Shown: positions 54,393-63,800 of the stretch, one piece after another
Layout: each line of letters opens with the position of its first letter
How positions within the stretch are numbered: the first letter of the stretch is position 1
Translations under genes and position numbers: made by a program
NCBI GenBank assembly: GCA_045105475.1
Contig: JBGCDP010000030.1
Location: forward strand, 1 to 64,000
Source: WTJY01 sp045105475
GTDB lineage: Bacteria > Chloroflexota > Anaerolineae > Promineifilales > Promineifilaceae
DNA length: 64,000 nucleotides
Reading direction: 5' to 3'
Notes under the pieces: model-generated
Told to the model about the DNA's origin: nothing
The model's input: only the letters and a program-made list of their open reading frames with translations
The model's database searches: none

Positions 54393-55253
54393 TTATCGCA
54401 TTGCTTCAAGTTGAATAGTTATTCCAGCAGAAAAAGGTTTTGGAGAAAATTCAAAATCTTCTTCTGCATCTGAATGGTCGAAACTTTTGTCCTCGTTTAG
54501 TCGTTCAATTTGCTCAGCTTTTATTGGCAACGTTATCCACTTTTCTGTCTGCTTTAATATGCCAACAATAAGTTTATCTGAAACATGCCACTTAATAATT
54601 CGCTTATCAAGTTGTTGACTAATTATATCAACAATTTGATTATAGCTATGAGCATGTTTTCCAGAGATATTGTAGCTCTTTTTTATAGCCAGTGGCGACA
54701 TAAGTGCTTGGACTATTGCGCCAGCTACATCACCAACAAAAATAGGCTGTAGCAGGTATTCTCCAGTCCCAAAAATTGGCAATATCGGGAAGCGTTTAAG
54801 ATAGTTGATCAAGCGGCATATATTTCTGTCATGAGAGCTTCCATAAATCATGGTGGGGCGCAGAATTGTATAGTCTATACCACTGTTTTGTATAGTTTCT
54901 TCGGCCGCCATGCGCACCTTTTTACTTGGCGCATTAAGTTTCGTAAAAATAGCTGTCGTGCTCACAAATATGGCTCGTTGAACATTGGCCTTTTGCATTG
55001 CGGTTACAATGCCCCCAGCATGACCAAATCCTAATGAGGCAATGTTAACTAAAGCATCTTTGTCCTCTAATGCTTGGCTAAGTGAATCAACATCACCAAG
55101 ATCACCATAAGCTAGAGTTACTTTATCAGTTGGGAGCTTAGAAACGTCACTTGTTGTACGAACAAAACATTGAACTTGATGTCCAGCAGCTAATAGCTGC
55201 GGAACCGCATATGAGCCTGTGAACCCGGTCGCACCTGTTACTAAAATATTCAT
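54393..55253 (-). CDS. NAD-dependent epimerase/reductase (extended SDR)
   Basis: This nucleotide-sugar modifying enzyme of 286 residues has the N-terminal ILVTGATGFTGSYAVPQLL and LRPTMIYGSS near 132. The usual Y-x3-K catalytic pair is not evident: APSKKVRMAAEE stands at the position where YxxxK is expected, with no tyrosine. It is placed beside the WecA/WbpL-like gene as in O-antigen clusters with WbpV-type reductases. Its reaction is uncertain. Confidence 0.75.
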   Translation of the reverse strand: MNILVTGATGFTGSYAVPQLLAAGHQVQCFVRTTSDVSKLPTDKVTLAYGDLGDVDSLSQALEDKDALVNIASLGFGHAGGIVTAMQKANVQRAIFVSTTAIFTKLNAPSKKVRMAAEETIQNSGIDYTILRPTMIYGSSHDRNICRLINYLKRFPILPIFGTGEYLLQPIFVGDVAGAIVQALMSPLAIKKSYNISGKHAHSYNQIVDIISQQLDKRIIKWHVSDKLIVGILKQTEKWITLPIKAEQIERLNEDKSFDHSDAEEDFEFSPKPFSAGITIQLEAMR

Positions 55254-55258
55254 AAAAG

Positions 55259-56494
55259 CTATTTATATTCTTGAATAGCTTCTTTCAAGACATTTTTATA
55301 CGTTTTAGAAAGTGCCATACGAGAATAATGTGCATCAACGAACTTACGGCCGTTTTTGCCGAGTTCCATACGTTCATTCCTAGGCAACTTATACACTTCT
55401 TGAATCGCTTTCGCCAAAGCCTGGCTGTCTTCAGGCTCGACCACAATGGAACTTCCCGAGTTCATAAGAATCTCGGCCGACTCTCCGCGCAAACTGCCTA
55501 TAATCGGCCGTTCCATAGCCATTACCTCAAACATTTTTGATGGGATAAACGTGTCAAATAGTGGAATATCACGCAGCGGGATTAGACATAAATCCGAGAG
55601 GGCATAAAAATCATTCATTTCAGCCTTTGTCACAGGGTCGTGAAAAGTAATATTCTTTAACTTCAGTTCTTCTGACTGGTTAATCAACTTTTGTTTATCA
55701 GCACCCGCCCCAACAAATAAAAAGTGAATATCAGGCTGATCATTTAACATACTGGCAGCAGTCACAACACTATGTAGGGCTTGTGAAATACCATGAGTAC
55801 CAATGTATAAAACCACAAATTTATCTTGCAGCTGTAACTTATCTGCCAATTCGGCCGGTTTGGGCTTTGGAAGCCAGTAAGTGGTGTCAGCTCCATTAGG
55901 GATAGTATGCACCTTATCTGCAGGGATCCCCCTTTGAATTAAGTCCTGTCGAAAGGCTTCCGTAACCGTGACAATTTTAGTGGCTCTACGGTACATCCAT
56001 AGTTCCCATCGTTCCAACAAAGAGATAATCGTTTTATTTGTTAGCACACCTAATTCAACAAAAATTGCTGGCCATAAATCCCGAACTTCCATAACAAAAG
56101 GGACGTTATGATGTGCAGCGGCTCTTAATCCGGCCATAGCTGCAAAAAAAGTAGGGGAGGTTCCAATAATTATTTCAGGTTGTTTGAGCTTGCGAAAAGA
56201 AAAAAGGCGAGACGAAGCCCACATTGAAACATGGCCAAGTGTTTTTTTTATAAACCCTTTATTCGGGGTTATATAGCTCCAATTACGATGGACATCGATA
56301 CCGTCCAGCTTTTCATACTCATATTTCTTAACTTGATAATCAGAGTAGACTTTTCCATGAGGATGATTAGGGAAGCATGTGACAACTTCAACTTGATCAT
56401 CAGTGCTTAACCAACATCTGGACAAGTCATATATTCTGGCTGAGGGAGCCCCTATTTCAGGTGAGAAATAGTGAGAGAAATAGACAATATTCAT
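55259..56494 (-). CDS. Glycosyltransferase family 4, WbuB-like
   Basis: The 411-residue GT-B enzyme shows the N-terminal YFSHYFSPEIGAPSARIYDL of the WbuB type and the donor-site sequence FDTFIPSKMFEVMAMERPII near 310. It probably adds an amino-sugar such as FucNAc. It overlaps the next gene upstream by 4 nt (ATGA). Confidence 0.85.
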   Translation of the reverse strand: MNIVYFSHYFSPEIGAPSARIYDLSRCWLSTDDQVEVVTCFPNHPHGKVYSDYQVKKYEYEKLDGIDVHRNWSYITPNKGFIKKTLGHVSMWASSRLFSFRKLKQPEIIIGTSPTFFAAMAGLRAAAHHNVPFVMEVRDLWPAIFVELGVLTNKTIISLLERWELWMYRRATKIVTVTEAFRQDLIQRGIPADKVHTIPNGADTTYWLPKPKPAELADKLQLQDKFVVLYIGTHGISQALHSVVTAASMLNDQPDIHFLFVGAGADKQKLINQSEELKLKNITFHDPVTKAEMNDFYALSDLCLIPLRDIPLFDTFIPSKMFEVMAMERPIIGSLRGESAEILMNSGSSIVVEPEDSQALAKAIQEVYKLPRNERMELGKNGRKFVDAHYSRMALSKTYKNVLKEAIQEYK

Positions 56495-58470
56495 GAGGTA
56501 ATATGAGCTTCTGTTCCGTCTTTAGGAATATTTAGCTTAATAGTTTGGTACTTAAATTCGGCACAGACAATAATGTTTTCAACCGAGGTGGTGTCAAATG
56601 ATAGTCTATTCATTGGAAGAGATGTAATTATATAAGCAAAATGCAATGAGGTTTTTCCTTGCAAGCACAACTTAAAAACTTGATTATGGCAAACATTCCC
56701 AAATTCAGAGGAATACCACCCTTGCAAAGGGGATTCTTCGCCAGCATGCAGAGAGGTTTTTAGACCCGGCTGAGCGGCAACAGCTAAGTTAATTCCTTCA
56801 GCCAGTTGCCAATAATTGCTATTTATCGATTGAGGATTCAAATCTGGATGCAAGTGGATAAAATTTTCAGCTTCAAATACAGCATCTTCATCTGAAGACA
56901 ACTCATCAACAAACAACCAAAAACCGGCCGTGTGTGAAAGGACTGTTCGGCAATGAGAAACAGGTGGTGACTCGTGCTTATAGCCATCATGAGAGGCTTG
57001 AACAATCACATAAGCATCATTCTGCACAACATGATTCACCTGTGGCGTTGCACGGCGCGCAACACGGAAGCTACTCCAAACATCTGACTGATTAGCCTGA
57101 TTTATAGACACAGTATTATGGGCACGCGTTGAGCGAAAGTAATCTCGCCATTTACCAGCCTGATACTCATACACACCAGAATCTACAACGATTCTTTTAT
57201 TTTTAATTGCAAGCTCATAGGTAAACAAGTCGGCATGAGCATGCGCTGGCAAATAATCTGGACAAACTTTCCCGATGTCCAAAACAAAGTGGCTTGACGA
57301 AGACCTATCTACAAGATATCCGCTTTCTTCCATATACCAAGTGCCTGTTGGTGTAGAGGAGCTTGGGAGGTTACAAAACATAGAGATCTGATCTTTACTC
57401 AGCAACATATGTTCATATAGCCCCAAATCAGTCCTGTTTTTAAATCGAGGATCATTGAAATAAACGCTACCTGCATTTAGGACCGACTGAATATTAGGGG
57501 ACGCATTCCAACCTGAATCTTTCAAGAGAGGCTCATTTCCGTCAAAGCCGACCAACCTTTGCCCAAATTCAAGCATCCGGAACAGCGCCTGCTCCAGCCA
57601 GTCTGGAACGTTTTTATTGTTTTGTCTAAGCCACGATGCGATTTCCAGATAATTTTTGGTAATTAGCCAATGATATGATGGGCAACGCTCAAAATGCCCC
57701 CCATCTTGGCGAATTTGCTCTTTGGTTTCTTGCTCAAACACGCTTAGCCCAAGCTCAAACCACTGATTTGGTTCAGCACCGGTAAATATCAAACCGGCAA
57801 AAATTAAGGCGCGTGTGTTTTCAAGAAGATGATTGCCGCGTACATCATGCTCAAAGTCCTTCATTAGGAATTTTGCTTGAGCATATAGAGACTGTACAAC
57901 CTTTTCATGAGCAGATTCAATGACTAAGCCGCCAAGTAGCGCATGGGTCCAGTTAACAATGCGTAAAGATAGTGTATAAGGATGCCAACCATCTCCTCTT
58001 AAATATCGGTTTCCTTCTATCCAAGATAAGGCAAGCTTAGTAAACGTTTCGGCCGGATCTGATAAGGAGGGCAGACCAGCTTGCTTTTGAAGCAAGAGCA
58101 TAGGCACAACATCGAAATAGTGCAGATTAAAACGCCACAGTCGTGAGACTGAATCGATATGCCAATCGATTACGGCCGGCAGTTGGTGCGTTTCATTTAA
58201 AAATGAAAATTTGTACTGATAAGCGTCTTCTGCGGTAGTTATTTGAGCTTGAGCCAGCTCGAGCAGCTCGGCCGGTATCGAGGCCTCGCAATGAAACAGA
58301 GGAGGGACTGAACGATATTCAATACTTGTAAGCTGTGGCTGTGTTGCTTTAGCCTTTGTAAGCCTCCACCATCTATGCCTAATAATACGTCGGCCGCGAA
58401 AGTACCACTGCTTGGGAGATATATACTTAAGCGTATGCCAATAACGTGCAGCTTTTACGATTGAATTCAT
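56491..58470 (-). CDS. Heparinase II/III-family protein
   Basis: The 659 residues match the alginate/heparinase lyase layout: an alpha-helical N-terminal part and a beta-rich C-terminal heparinase II/III domain with LPAHAHADLFTYELAI near 410 and RSTRAHNTVSINQ near 450. There is no signal peptide, so it may act in the cytoplasm or on an intermediate. Such genes occur in polysaccharide clusters beside WecB, bi-domain oxidoreductases and WbuB-type transferases, as here. Overlaps neighbours by 4 nt on both sides. Confidence 0.8.
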   Translation of the reverse strand: MNSIVKAARYWHTLKYISPKQWYFRGRRIIRHRWWRLTKAKATQPQLTSIEYRSVPPLFHCEASIPAELLELAQAQITTAEDAYQYKFSFLNETHQLPAVIDWHIDSVSRLWRFNLHYFDVVPMLLLQKQAGLPSLSDPAETFTKLALSWIEGNRYLRGDGWHPYTLSLRIVNWTHALLGGLVIESAHEKVVQSLYAQAKFLMKDFEHDVRGNHLLENTRALIFAGLIFTGAEPNQWFELGLSVFEQETKEQIRQDGGHFERCPSYHWLITKNYLEIASWLRQNNKNVPDWLEQALFRMLEFGQRLVGFDGNEPLLKDSGWNASPNIQSVLNAGSVYFNDPRFKNRTDLGLYEHMLLSKDQISMFCNLPSSSTPTGTWYMEESGYLVDRSSSSHFVLDIGKVCPDYLPAHAHADLFTYELAIKNKRIVVDSGVYEYQAGKWRDYFRSTRAHNTVSINQANQSDVWSSFRVARRATPQVNHVVQNDAYVIVQASHDGYKHESPPVSHCRTVLSHTAGFWLFVDELSSDEDAVFEAENFIHLHPDLNPQSINSNYWQLAEGINLAVAAQPGLKTSLHAGEESPLQGWYSSEFGNVCHNQVFKLCLQGKTSLHFAYIITSLPMNRLSFDTTSVENIIVCAEFKYQTIKLNIPKDGTEAHITS

Positions 58471-59546
58471 GAATGCACAAGCAGCTTCGCAATGCGTTCA
58501 CCCGCATGCCCGTCCCATAAATCAGGGTTTCGCCCATTCTTAAATGTGCCTGCCAAAATTTCTTTTACAGAGTCACGTAACAACTGCATATCTTGGCCAA
58601 TCAGCACATTGGTTCCTACCGTGATCGTAATAGGCCGTTCTGTATTCTCGCGAACGGTTAAACAAGGAACACCTAAATAGGTCGATTCCTCTTGGATGCC
58701 TCCCGAATCAGTGATGATGACTGACGCATTTTTCTGTAGCGCCACAATATCAAGATACCCAACAGGATCGATAAATTGGATGTTTTTTGTTAGGTGCCCA
58801 AGCTCAAAAGAATTGATTCTGGCACGGGTACGTGGATGAGCAGGAAAGAGAAGCGGAAGATCATTTCCTATCTCGTTCAGAGTTTCTAAAATCATCGACA
58901 AAGACTCTTTACCATCCACATTTGAAGGACGATGCAAGGTTACCAGTCCGTACTTATCCAGTTTGAGATTGGTTTTTAAGGCAGGCCAATGGGTTTCAGC
59001 TTGAGGAAGTAAGCGCGCCAATGTGTCAATCATGACGTTGCCAACTAATTCAATTCTATCGGCCGATACCCCTTCATTTAGCAAATTATCATCCCCATCC
59101 TGTGAGGGGCTCAACAATAAATCAGCCAATCGGTCAGTTACCAATCGATTTAATTCTTCTGGCATTCGTCGGTCGTTTGAGCGTAATCCGGCTTCAACAT
59201 GAGCGACTTTGATGCCCATTTTTGTCGCAACCAAGGTGGTTGCAATCGTTGAGTTCACATCACCGTAAACAATTAACCAGTCTGGTTGCTTGTCTAATAT
59301 GATTGGCTCAAATCGCTGCATAATTTCGGCCGTTTGTTGTGCATGTGAGCCAGATCCAACTTCAAGGTTGATGTCTGGCTCTGGCAGCCCCAACTCATCG
59401 AAAAAGACGGCCGACATATTGCGATCATAATGCTGTCCCGTATGAACTAAATACTGTGTCACACCGTCATGTTTTGCTAACGCATCAATAACGGGAGCTG
59501 CTTTCATAAAATTCGGCCGCGCACCAACAACATGAATAATAAACAT
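58467..59546 (-). CDS. wecB: UDP-N-acetylglucosamine 2-epimerase
   Basis: WecB makes UDP-ManNAc from UDP-GlcNAc, or a related epimer. The 359 residues show HVVGARPNFMKAAPVIDAL at the start, HVEAGLRSNDRRMPEELNR near 117 and the substrate loop DSGGIQEESTYLGVPCLTVR near 281. The ManNAc branch of the cluster depends on this gene. Confidence 0.93.
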   Translation of the reverse strand: MFIIHVVGARPNFMKAAPVIDALAKHDGVTQYLVHTGQHYDRNMSAVFFDELGLPEPDINLEVGSGSHAQQTAEIMQRFEPIILDKQPDWLIVYGDVNSTIATTLVATKMGIKVAHVEAGLRSNDRRMPEELNRLVTDRLADLLLSPSQDGDDNLLNEGVSADRIELVGNVMIDTLARLLPQAETHWPALKTNLKLDKYGLVTLHRPSNVDGKESLSMILETLNEIGNDLPLLFPAHPRTRARINSFELGHLTKNIQFIDPVGYLDIVALQKNASVIITDSGGIQEESTYLGVPCLTVRENTERPITITVGTNVLIGQDMQLLRDSVKEILAGTFKNGRNPDLWDGHAGERIAKLLVHS

Positions 59547-59590
59547 CTTCTTTTCCTTTGCTTTCCTTCGACTTTAAAGCTTGTAACCCA

Positions 59591-61795
59591 CTATTCTTGA
59601 TCTGCTTCAGAAACTGAAAAATGAATCGGCCTTCCTTCAGTTAAACTTCTTGAAGCCGCAAATGCGACTTGGTGTGCAAACAGAATACTTTGGAAACTCA
59701 TCCCCGCTTTACTCTCAGGCTGAATAATTGATTTTGAAAAAGATTCCCACTCGGCCTTATGCCCCTTGTCTTGGCGCAGACGCGACACCTCATTTACTCT
59801 AGTTTTCCCATGGCGAATTTGTAACCGACGATAGTCATCCATTCGAGCCGATAGACCACCACCAAAAGCTTCAACCATCTCTTTACTAAAGGCTTTATCT
59901 CCATTAGCGACATAAGTCACATTGCCAATCGTCCCATTCGCAAACTGCATCGTAATATGTAGATTATCTTGACTGTATCGACCTACATCAGGCAGCTGAT
60001 AGGCATTTACTAAAACAGGTGTCTCATTAGCTAAAAACATAATGAGATCGATAAAGTGAATCCCTTCACCCAACAAACGTCCACCACCGACAGCAACATC
60101 CTGAGTCCAATGGTCTTTGGGAATAAAGCCAGCATTGACACGATAGTTCAGCATTAGAGGTTCTTGGATCGGATCTAAATGCTCTTTCAGCTTAACAATC
60201 ATCGGAGCAAACCTACGGTTAAGGCCGACCATTAGCTGTGGGTTGAATCCCTCAGCTTGAGCTTCTTGAATTGCATCACTAATCAAGTCTAAATCTGCTT
60301 GATTCAAACACAATGGTTTTTCTACAAAAGCATGTTTTTTCGCTTGGATCGCTTCGATGACTTGGCGCGCATGCGCATCATGGCGAGTTAGAATCGCTAC
60401 CGCATTGATGTTTTCATCTGAAAGTAGCTCTTTATAATCGCTGGAACAATAGTTAAAGCCAAATCTATCCCCAGCAGAGCGAGCCGTTACGCCTCGGCCG
60501 CTAGCGATACCAATAAGATTCACCGTGTCAATTGTTTTTAGTGCGGGGAGTATTGTTGCTGTAGCGAAGTTACCTGCACCAATCATACCCAAATTAACAG
60601 CCGCAACGGGTGAAACTTTAGATAAGTGAGAACTGTTAGAGGCTAAAGAGACTGTACTAGCTGAGGCCTCTTTTTCAGGATAAGTAAGGACAACGCCAAG
60701 GAATGACTCGTTTAATTTGCCAGTAATCAGCTCATAAGCGGTGTCAGCTTCTTCGATTGAGTAACGATGGGTGATTAAAGACTGAATATCGAGCTGTTTA
60801 TTCGCAACCATTTGAATAAATGCTCGCATGTTGCGATTTTCAGTCCAACGCACATAAGCATACGGATAATCAATCCCTTTTTCTTCATAGGTTGAATCAT
60901 AACGGCCGGGGCCATATGAACTAGAAATATGGAAGCTTACTTCCTTATCATAGTAGGTCTTGCGTGGGATGTTCATGCCAACCGCACCAACTGCAACGAC
61001 AGTCCCTTTTTTACGAGCGATAGTGCCTGCAAGTTCAACCGGCTGGTTACTTTTTGTATCGGCCGTTATCTGTACCGAGTCGACCCCATGCCCATCTGAA
61101 TATTGCTGACAAATCGATTCAAAAGCTTCGCCCGAAGAGACGGCCGCATGGGCTCCCATTTTAAGCGCAAGCTCAACACGATCTTCGCGAATATCCATCC
61201 CTAAAACGATACAACCAGCAGCTTGCAACATTTGAATCGTTAGTTGACCAAGTAACCCTAACCCGATCACCCCAACCACGTCGCCTAATTTAACATCGGC
61301 TAGCCGTATGCCCTGCAAAGCAATCGCCGCCAACGTCGTAAATGAGGCCGATTCAAAATCTACATTTTCGGGAAGTGGCACAACCAAATTTTCAGGGACA
61401 GCAATTGTTTCAGCATGAACCGCGTATCCTGCACCAGCACAAGCGACCCGATCCCCAACTTTGAAGTTCTTTATGCCAGAGCCAACTTCAAGCACGACAC
61501 CTGCACAGGAGTACCCTAATGCCATGGGCTGCTCAAGTCGGTTCTGTACAGCGTCGTAGGTTGTTAAAATTCCTTCACGCTGGGCTTTATCGATTGTTTG
61601 ACGAACCAAGTCGGGGCGTGAACGCGCCTTTTCGATTAGATTCTTTTCCGCAAAGTCAACAATCATGCGCTCAGTTCCGGCCGAAACCAGTGAGGTGGCG
61701 GTTTGCACAAGCACTTTGTTTTTCCCACATATCGGTGATGGAATATCAACAATATCCGAACGACCATCACGCACAAATTGGAGCAATTGTTTCAT
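59591..61795 (-). CDS. Bi-domain oxidoreductase (ADH-like plus Gfo/Idh/MocA-like)
   Basis: The 734-residue fusion has an alcohol-dehydrogenase-like N-terminal half, with GDVVGVIGLGLLGQLTIQML near 185 for NAD(P). A Gfo/Idh/MocA half follows, with NLGMIGAGNFATATILPAL near 400 and AFVEKPLCL near 490. The Zn-binding residues of ADH are not evident in the first half. Such bi-domain enzymes accompany heparinase-like genes in polysaccharide clusters. The sugar they act on is unknown. Confidence 0.85.
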   Translation of the reverse strand: MKQLLQFVRDGRSDIVDIPSPICGKNKVLVQTATSLVSAGTERMIVDFAEKNLIEKARSRPDLVRQTIDKAQREGILTTYDAVQNRLEQPMALGYSCAGVVLEVGSGIKNFKVGDRVACAGAGYAVHAETIAVPENLVVPLPENVDFESASFTTLAAIALQGIRLADVKLGDVVGVIGLGLLGQLTIQMLQAAGCIVLGMDIREDRVELALKMGAHAAVSSGEAFESICQQYSDGHGVDSVQITADTKSNQPVELAGTIARKKGTVVAVGAVGMNIPRKTYYDKEVSFHISSSYGPGRYDSTYEEKGIDYPYAYVRWTENRNMRAFIQMVANKQLDIQSLITHRYSIEEADTAYELITGKLNESFLGVVLTYPEKEASASTVSLASNSSHLSKVSPVAAVNLGMIGAGNFATATILPALKTIDTVNLIGIASGRGVTARSAGDRFGFNYCSSDYKELLSDENINAVAILTRHDAHARQVIEAIQAKKHAFVEKPLCLNQADLDLISDAIQEAQAEGFNPQLMVGLNRRFAPMIVKLKEHLDPIQEPLMLNYRVNAGFIPKDHWTQDVAVGGGRLLGEGIHFIDLIMFLANETPVLVNAYQLPDVGRYSQDNLHITMQFANGTIGNVTYVANGDKAFSKEMVEAFGGGLSARMDDYRRLQIRHGKTRVNEVSRLRQDKGHKAEWESFSKSIIQPESKAGMSFQSILFAHQVAFAASRSLTEGRPIHFSVSEADQE

Positions 61796-61828
61796 ACTTT
61801 AAAATTTTAGTCCTTTACAAAATAAATC

Positions 61829-62356
61829 TCATCGATAGCACTGATCATAATACGCGCGCAATGTTGCTTCATGCTCTTGAGACGTTTTAGCATCAAACCT
61901 TTGTGCAATTACCGTTGCTTTAGCCGATGCTGCAATACTATAAGGAGGCACGTCATCCACAATAATGCTACCAGCGGCAATAATTGAGCCACGGCCAACT
62001 GTGACCCCAGAAAGAATGATTGCACCAAAACCGATCCAAACATCACTCTCAATAATGACAGGCTGCCCAACTTCAGGGCCTGTTTCTATAAAAGGCTTGC
62101 CTACAGTTCGGGCGTCATGGGCATCTCTATCGATGATGCCAACGTGAGCCGCCATCATAACAAAGTTACCAACTTCAATATGTCGAGCCTCAAAGCGACA
62201 GTAATGTCCAATTGAAACATTGTCACCAAAGGTGGTTGAGTGCGGCCGAATATGTGTGCCTTTACCGATATAAACATCGCGGCCAAATATGACTGTGCGG
62301 TACTTAGTCAACCGTAACAGGGTAAAGCGCAGATTTTTCAATATCTTTTTAAGCAT
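61829..62356 (-). CDS. Hexapeptide-repeat acyltransferase
   Basis: The 175-residue protein is a left-handed beta-helix acyltransferase (WcaF/CysE-like), with hexapeptide turns such as IGKGTHIRPHS, IIESDVWIGFGAIILSGVTVG and IIVDDVPPYSIAASAKA. It probably acetylates a sugar of the cluster. No ribosome-binding site stands out. It follows the next gene upstream by 4 nt. Confidence 0.85.
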   Translation of the reverse strand: MLKKILKNLRFTLLRLTKYRTVIFGRDVYIGKGTHIRPHSTTFGDNVSIGHYCRFEARHIEVGNFVMMAAHVGIIDRDAHDARTVGKPFIETGPEVGQPVIIESDVWIGFGAIILSGVTVGRGSIIAAGSIIVDDVPPYSIAASAKATVIAQRFDAKTSQEHEATLRAYYDQCYR

Positions 62357-62360
62357 GAAT

Positions 62361-63794
62361 CTACGTACCCACTCTCATTTTTTGCAATTCAACAGCCTGT
62401 CCCCATTCTGCCGGATTCGACAAGCTGATCAGCGATGCTTCAAACATTTCTTTTGAAACAGTTTGAATCGTTTCACCAAAATAAACTTCTGGAAAGAGGA
62501 ACTTCGATTTATAAGTTATTACTGGTGCAATTTCATACAAATCATAATAAGCTGTTGATTTTATATGTACAAAAACAGGGTTATTTAAAGGAATATCTAT
62601 CCACTGATTGCAAACTGAATCACATTGTGATTTCAACGCATCTTTTGATGTTTCAGACTGATTAGGATGAGTTTTTATATAAAATGGAGTTCCAGTTTTA
62701 GATGCCAGCTTCTTCAGATAAGCCATTAGCTCTTCTTGTATTTTAAATTCATATTCAAATACTTTTTTGGGCTCGAATGGTGCATAGATATAAACAAGGC
62801 CAAACTGAAACTCACCCGATTCAGCCCCTGAGAATTTTGGGGCTGAATTTTGTCGGCTACGATATAAATACCGATCAACCTGATTGTAACGTGAGTAGTA
62901 TTCTATTTGAGCTTGATTGAAAACATAAAAATCATTATAAGCTACGTAAGGCATGTATACCCCAACTCCATGAGTTGTGTTTACCACTCGCACCCCGTTC
63001 CTAACCAGCTCTTCATTGAATGCAATTCCAACAGGGTCAAATTCATCGGTTGTGTAGATCGTCTCAGCGCCAAGTGCTACCAGCTCGACGGCATGTCGAT
63101 TATAAGCACCGTATTCAACTTCGATAATAGATTTAATATCCTTTGTAAAATACCCTTTTACTAATGTTCCAATATCTTTAATTCGATATGGAAGCCCGCA
63201 TAAGGAGACGCTGCTTTTATCCACAAAAAAAGTCTGATACAAAAATCGAAAATGTCTCCGGAAATTCAAAATAAATGGATAAACTAAAATTCTCGCCTGC
63301 TTGAATTCTTGCTCATATATCTGTTTTGACACGTCTACCCAGGCTCGTACATACTGCGTCGAATCGGACTTACGGATAAAGAATATTCTATAGAGTAGGT
63401 TAATAACAATTTTCACTGCTATACGGAAATACATGCTATTTGGCAGGAGCATGTTTTCAGTAGGGTCTTTGGAAATAGTTGTAATATCAGATGGAAGAAA
63501 TTGTTCGCTTAACGCGGCCGTAAATTCGTGATTAGAGTTAATCTCGACTACGTCGATTTCATTCTCCCGTATTAGCCAGATTAGAGCACACCACATTTTT
63601 ACGAACCGTGATCTAAAGAAAAGTGTGTTAACTAAAACTTTTTGCTTAATTACATTCTCTATTCCAAATTTTTCAGCAAGGAATCGGGCGACCTCATAAT
63701 TGGTCCCTGTAAAATAGACATCCCGAGAGACCAAATCGATCAAGTCTGAAAACAGGAGCTTTTGCCCATCTTTTAACACAATAAAATCGCTCAT
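62361..63794 (-). CDS. Putative polysaccharide biosynthesis protein, possibly GT-B type
   Basis: I do not recognise the family with certainty. The 477 residues include VVNTTHGVGVYMPYVAYND near 275 and FYIKTHPNQSE near 375. The TTHG and THPNQ segments resemble the donor regions of GT-B capsule and CDP-glycerol transferases (compare QHG...HP). No membrane helix is convincing except a hydrophobic stretch near 125-145. Position in the cluster supports a transferase role. CGGCCG occurs only once. Confidence 0.55.
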   Translation of the reverse strand: MSDFIVLKDGQKLLFSDLIDLVSRDVYFTGTNYEVARFLAEKFGIENVIKQKVLVNTLFFRSRFVKMWCALIWLIRENEIDVVEINSNHEFTAALSEQFLPSDITTISKDPTENMLLPNSMYFRIAVKIVINLLYRIFFIRKSDSTQYVRAWVDVSKQIYEQEFKQARILVYPFILNFRRHFRFLYQTFFVDKSSVSLCGLPYRIKDIGTLVKGYFTKDIKSIIEVEYGAYNRHAVELVALGAETIYTTDEFDPVGIAFNEELVRNGVRVVNTTHGVGVYMPYVAYNDFYVFNQAQIEYYSRYNQVDRYLYRSRQNSAPKFSGAESGEFQFGLVYIYAPFEPKKVFEYEFKIQEELMAYLKKLASKTGTPFYIKTHPNQSETSKDALKSQCDSVCNQWIDIPLNNPVFVHIKSTAYYDLYEIAPVITYKSKFLFPEVYFGETIQTVSKEMFEASLISLSNPAEWGQAVELQKMRVGT

Positions 63795-63800
63795 ATATAT

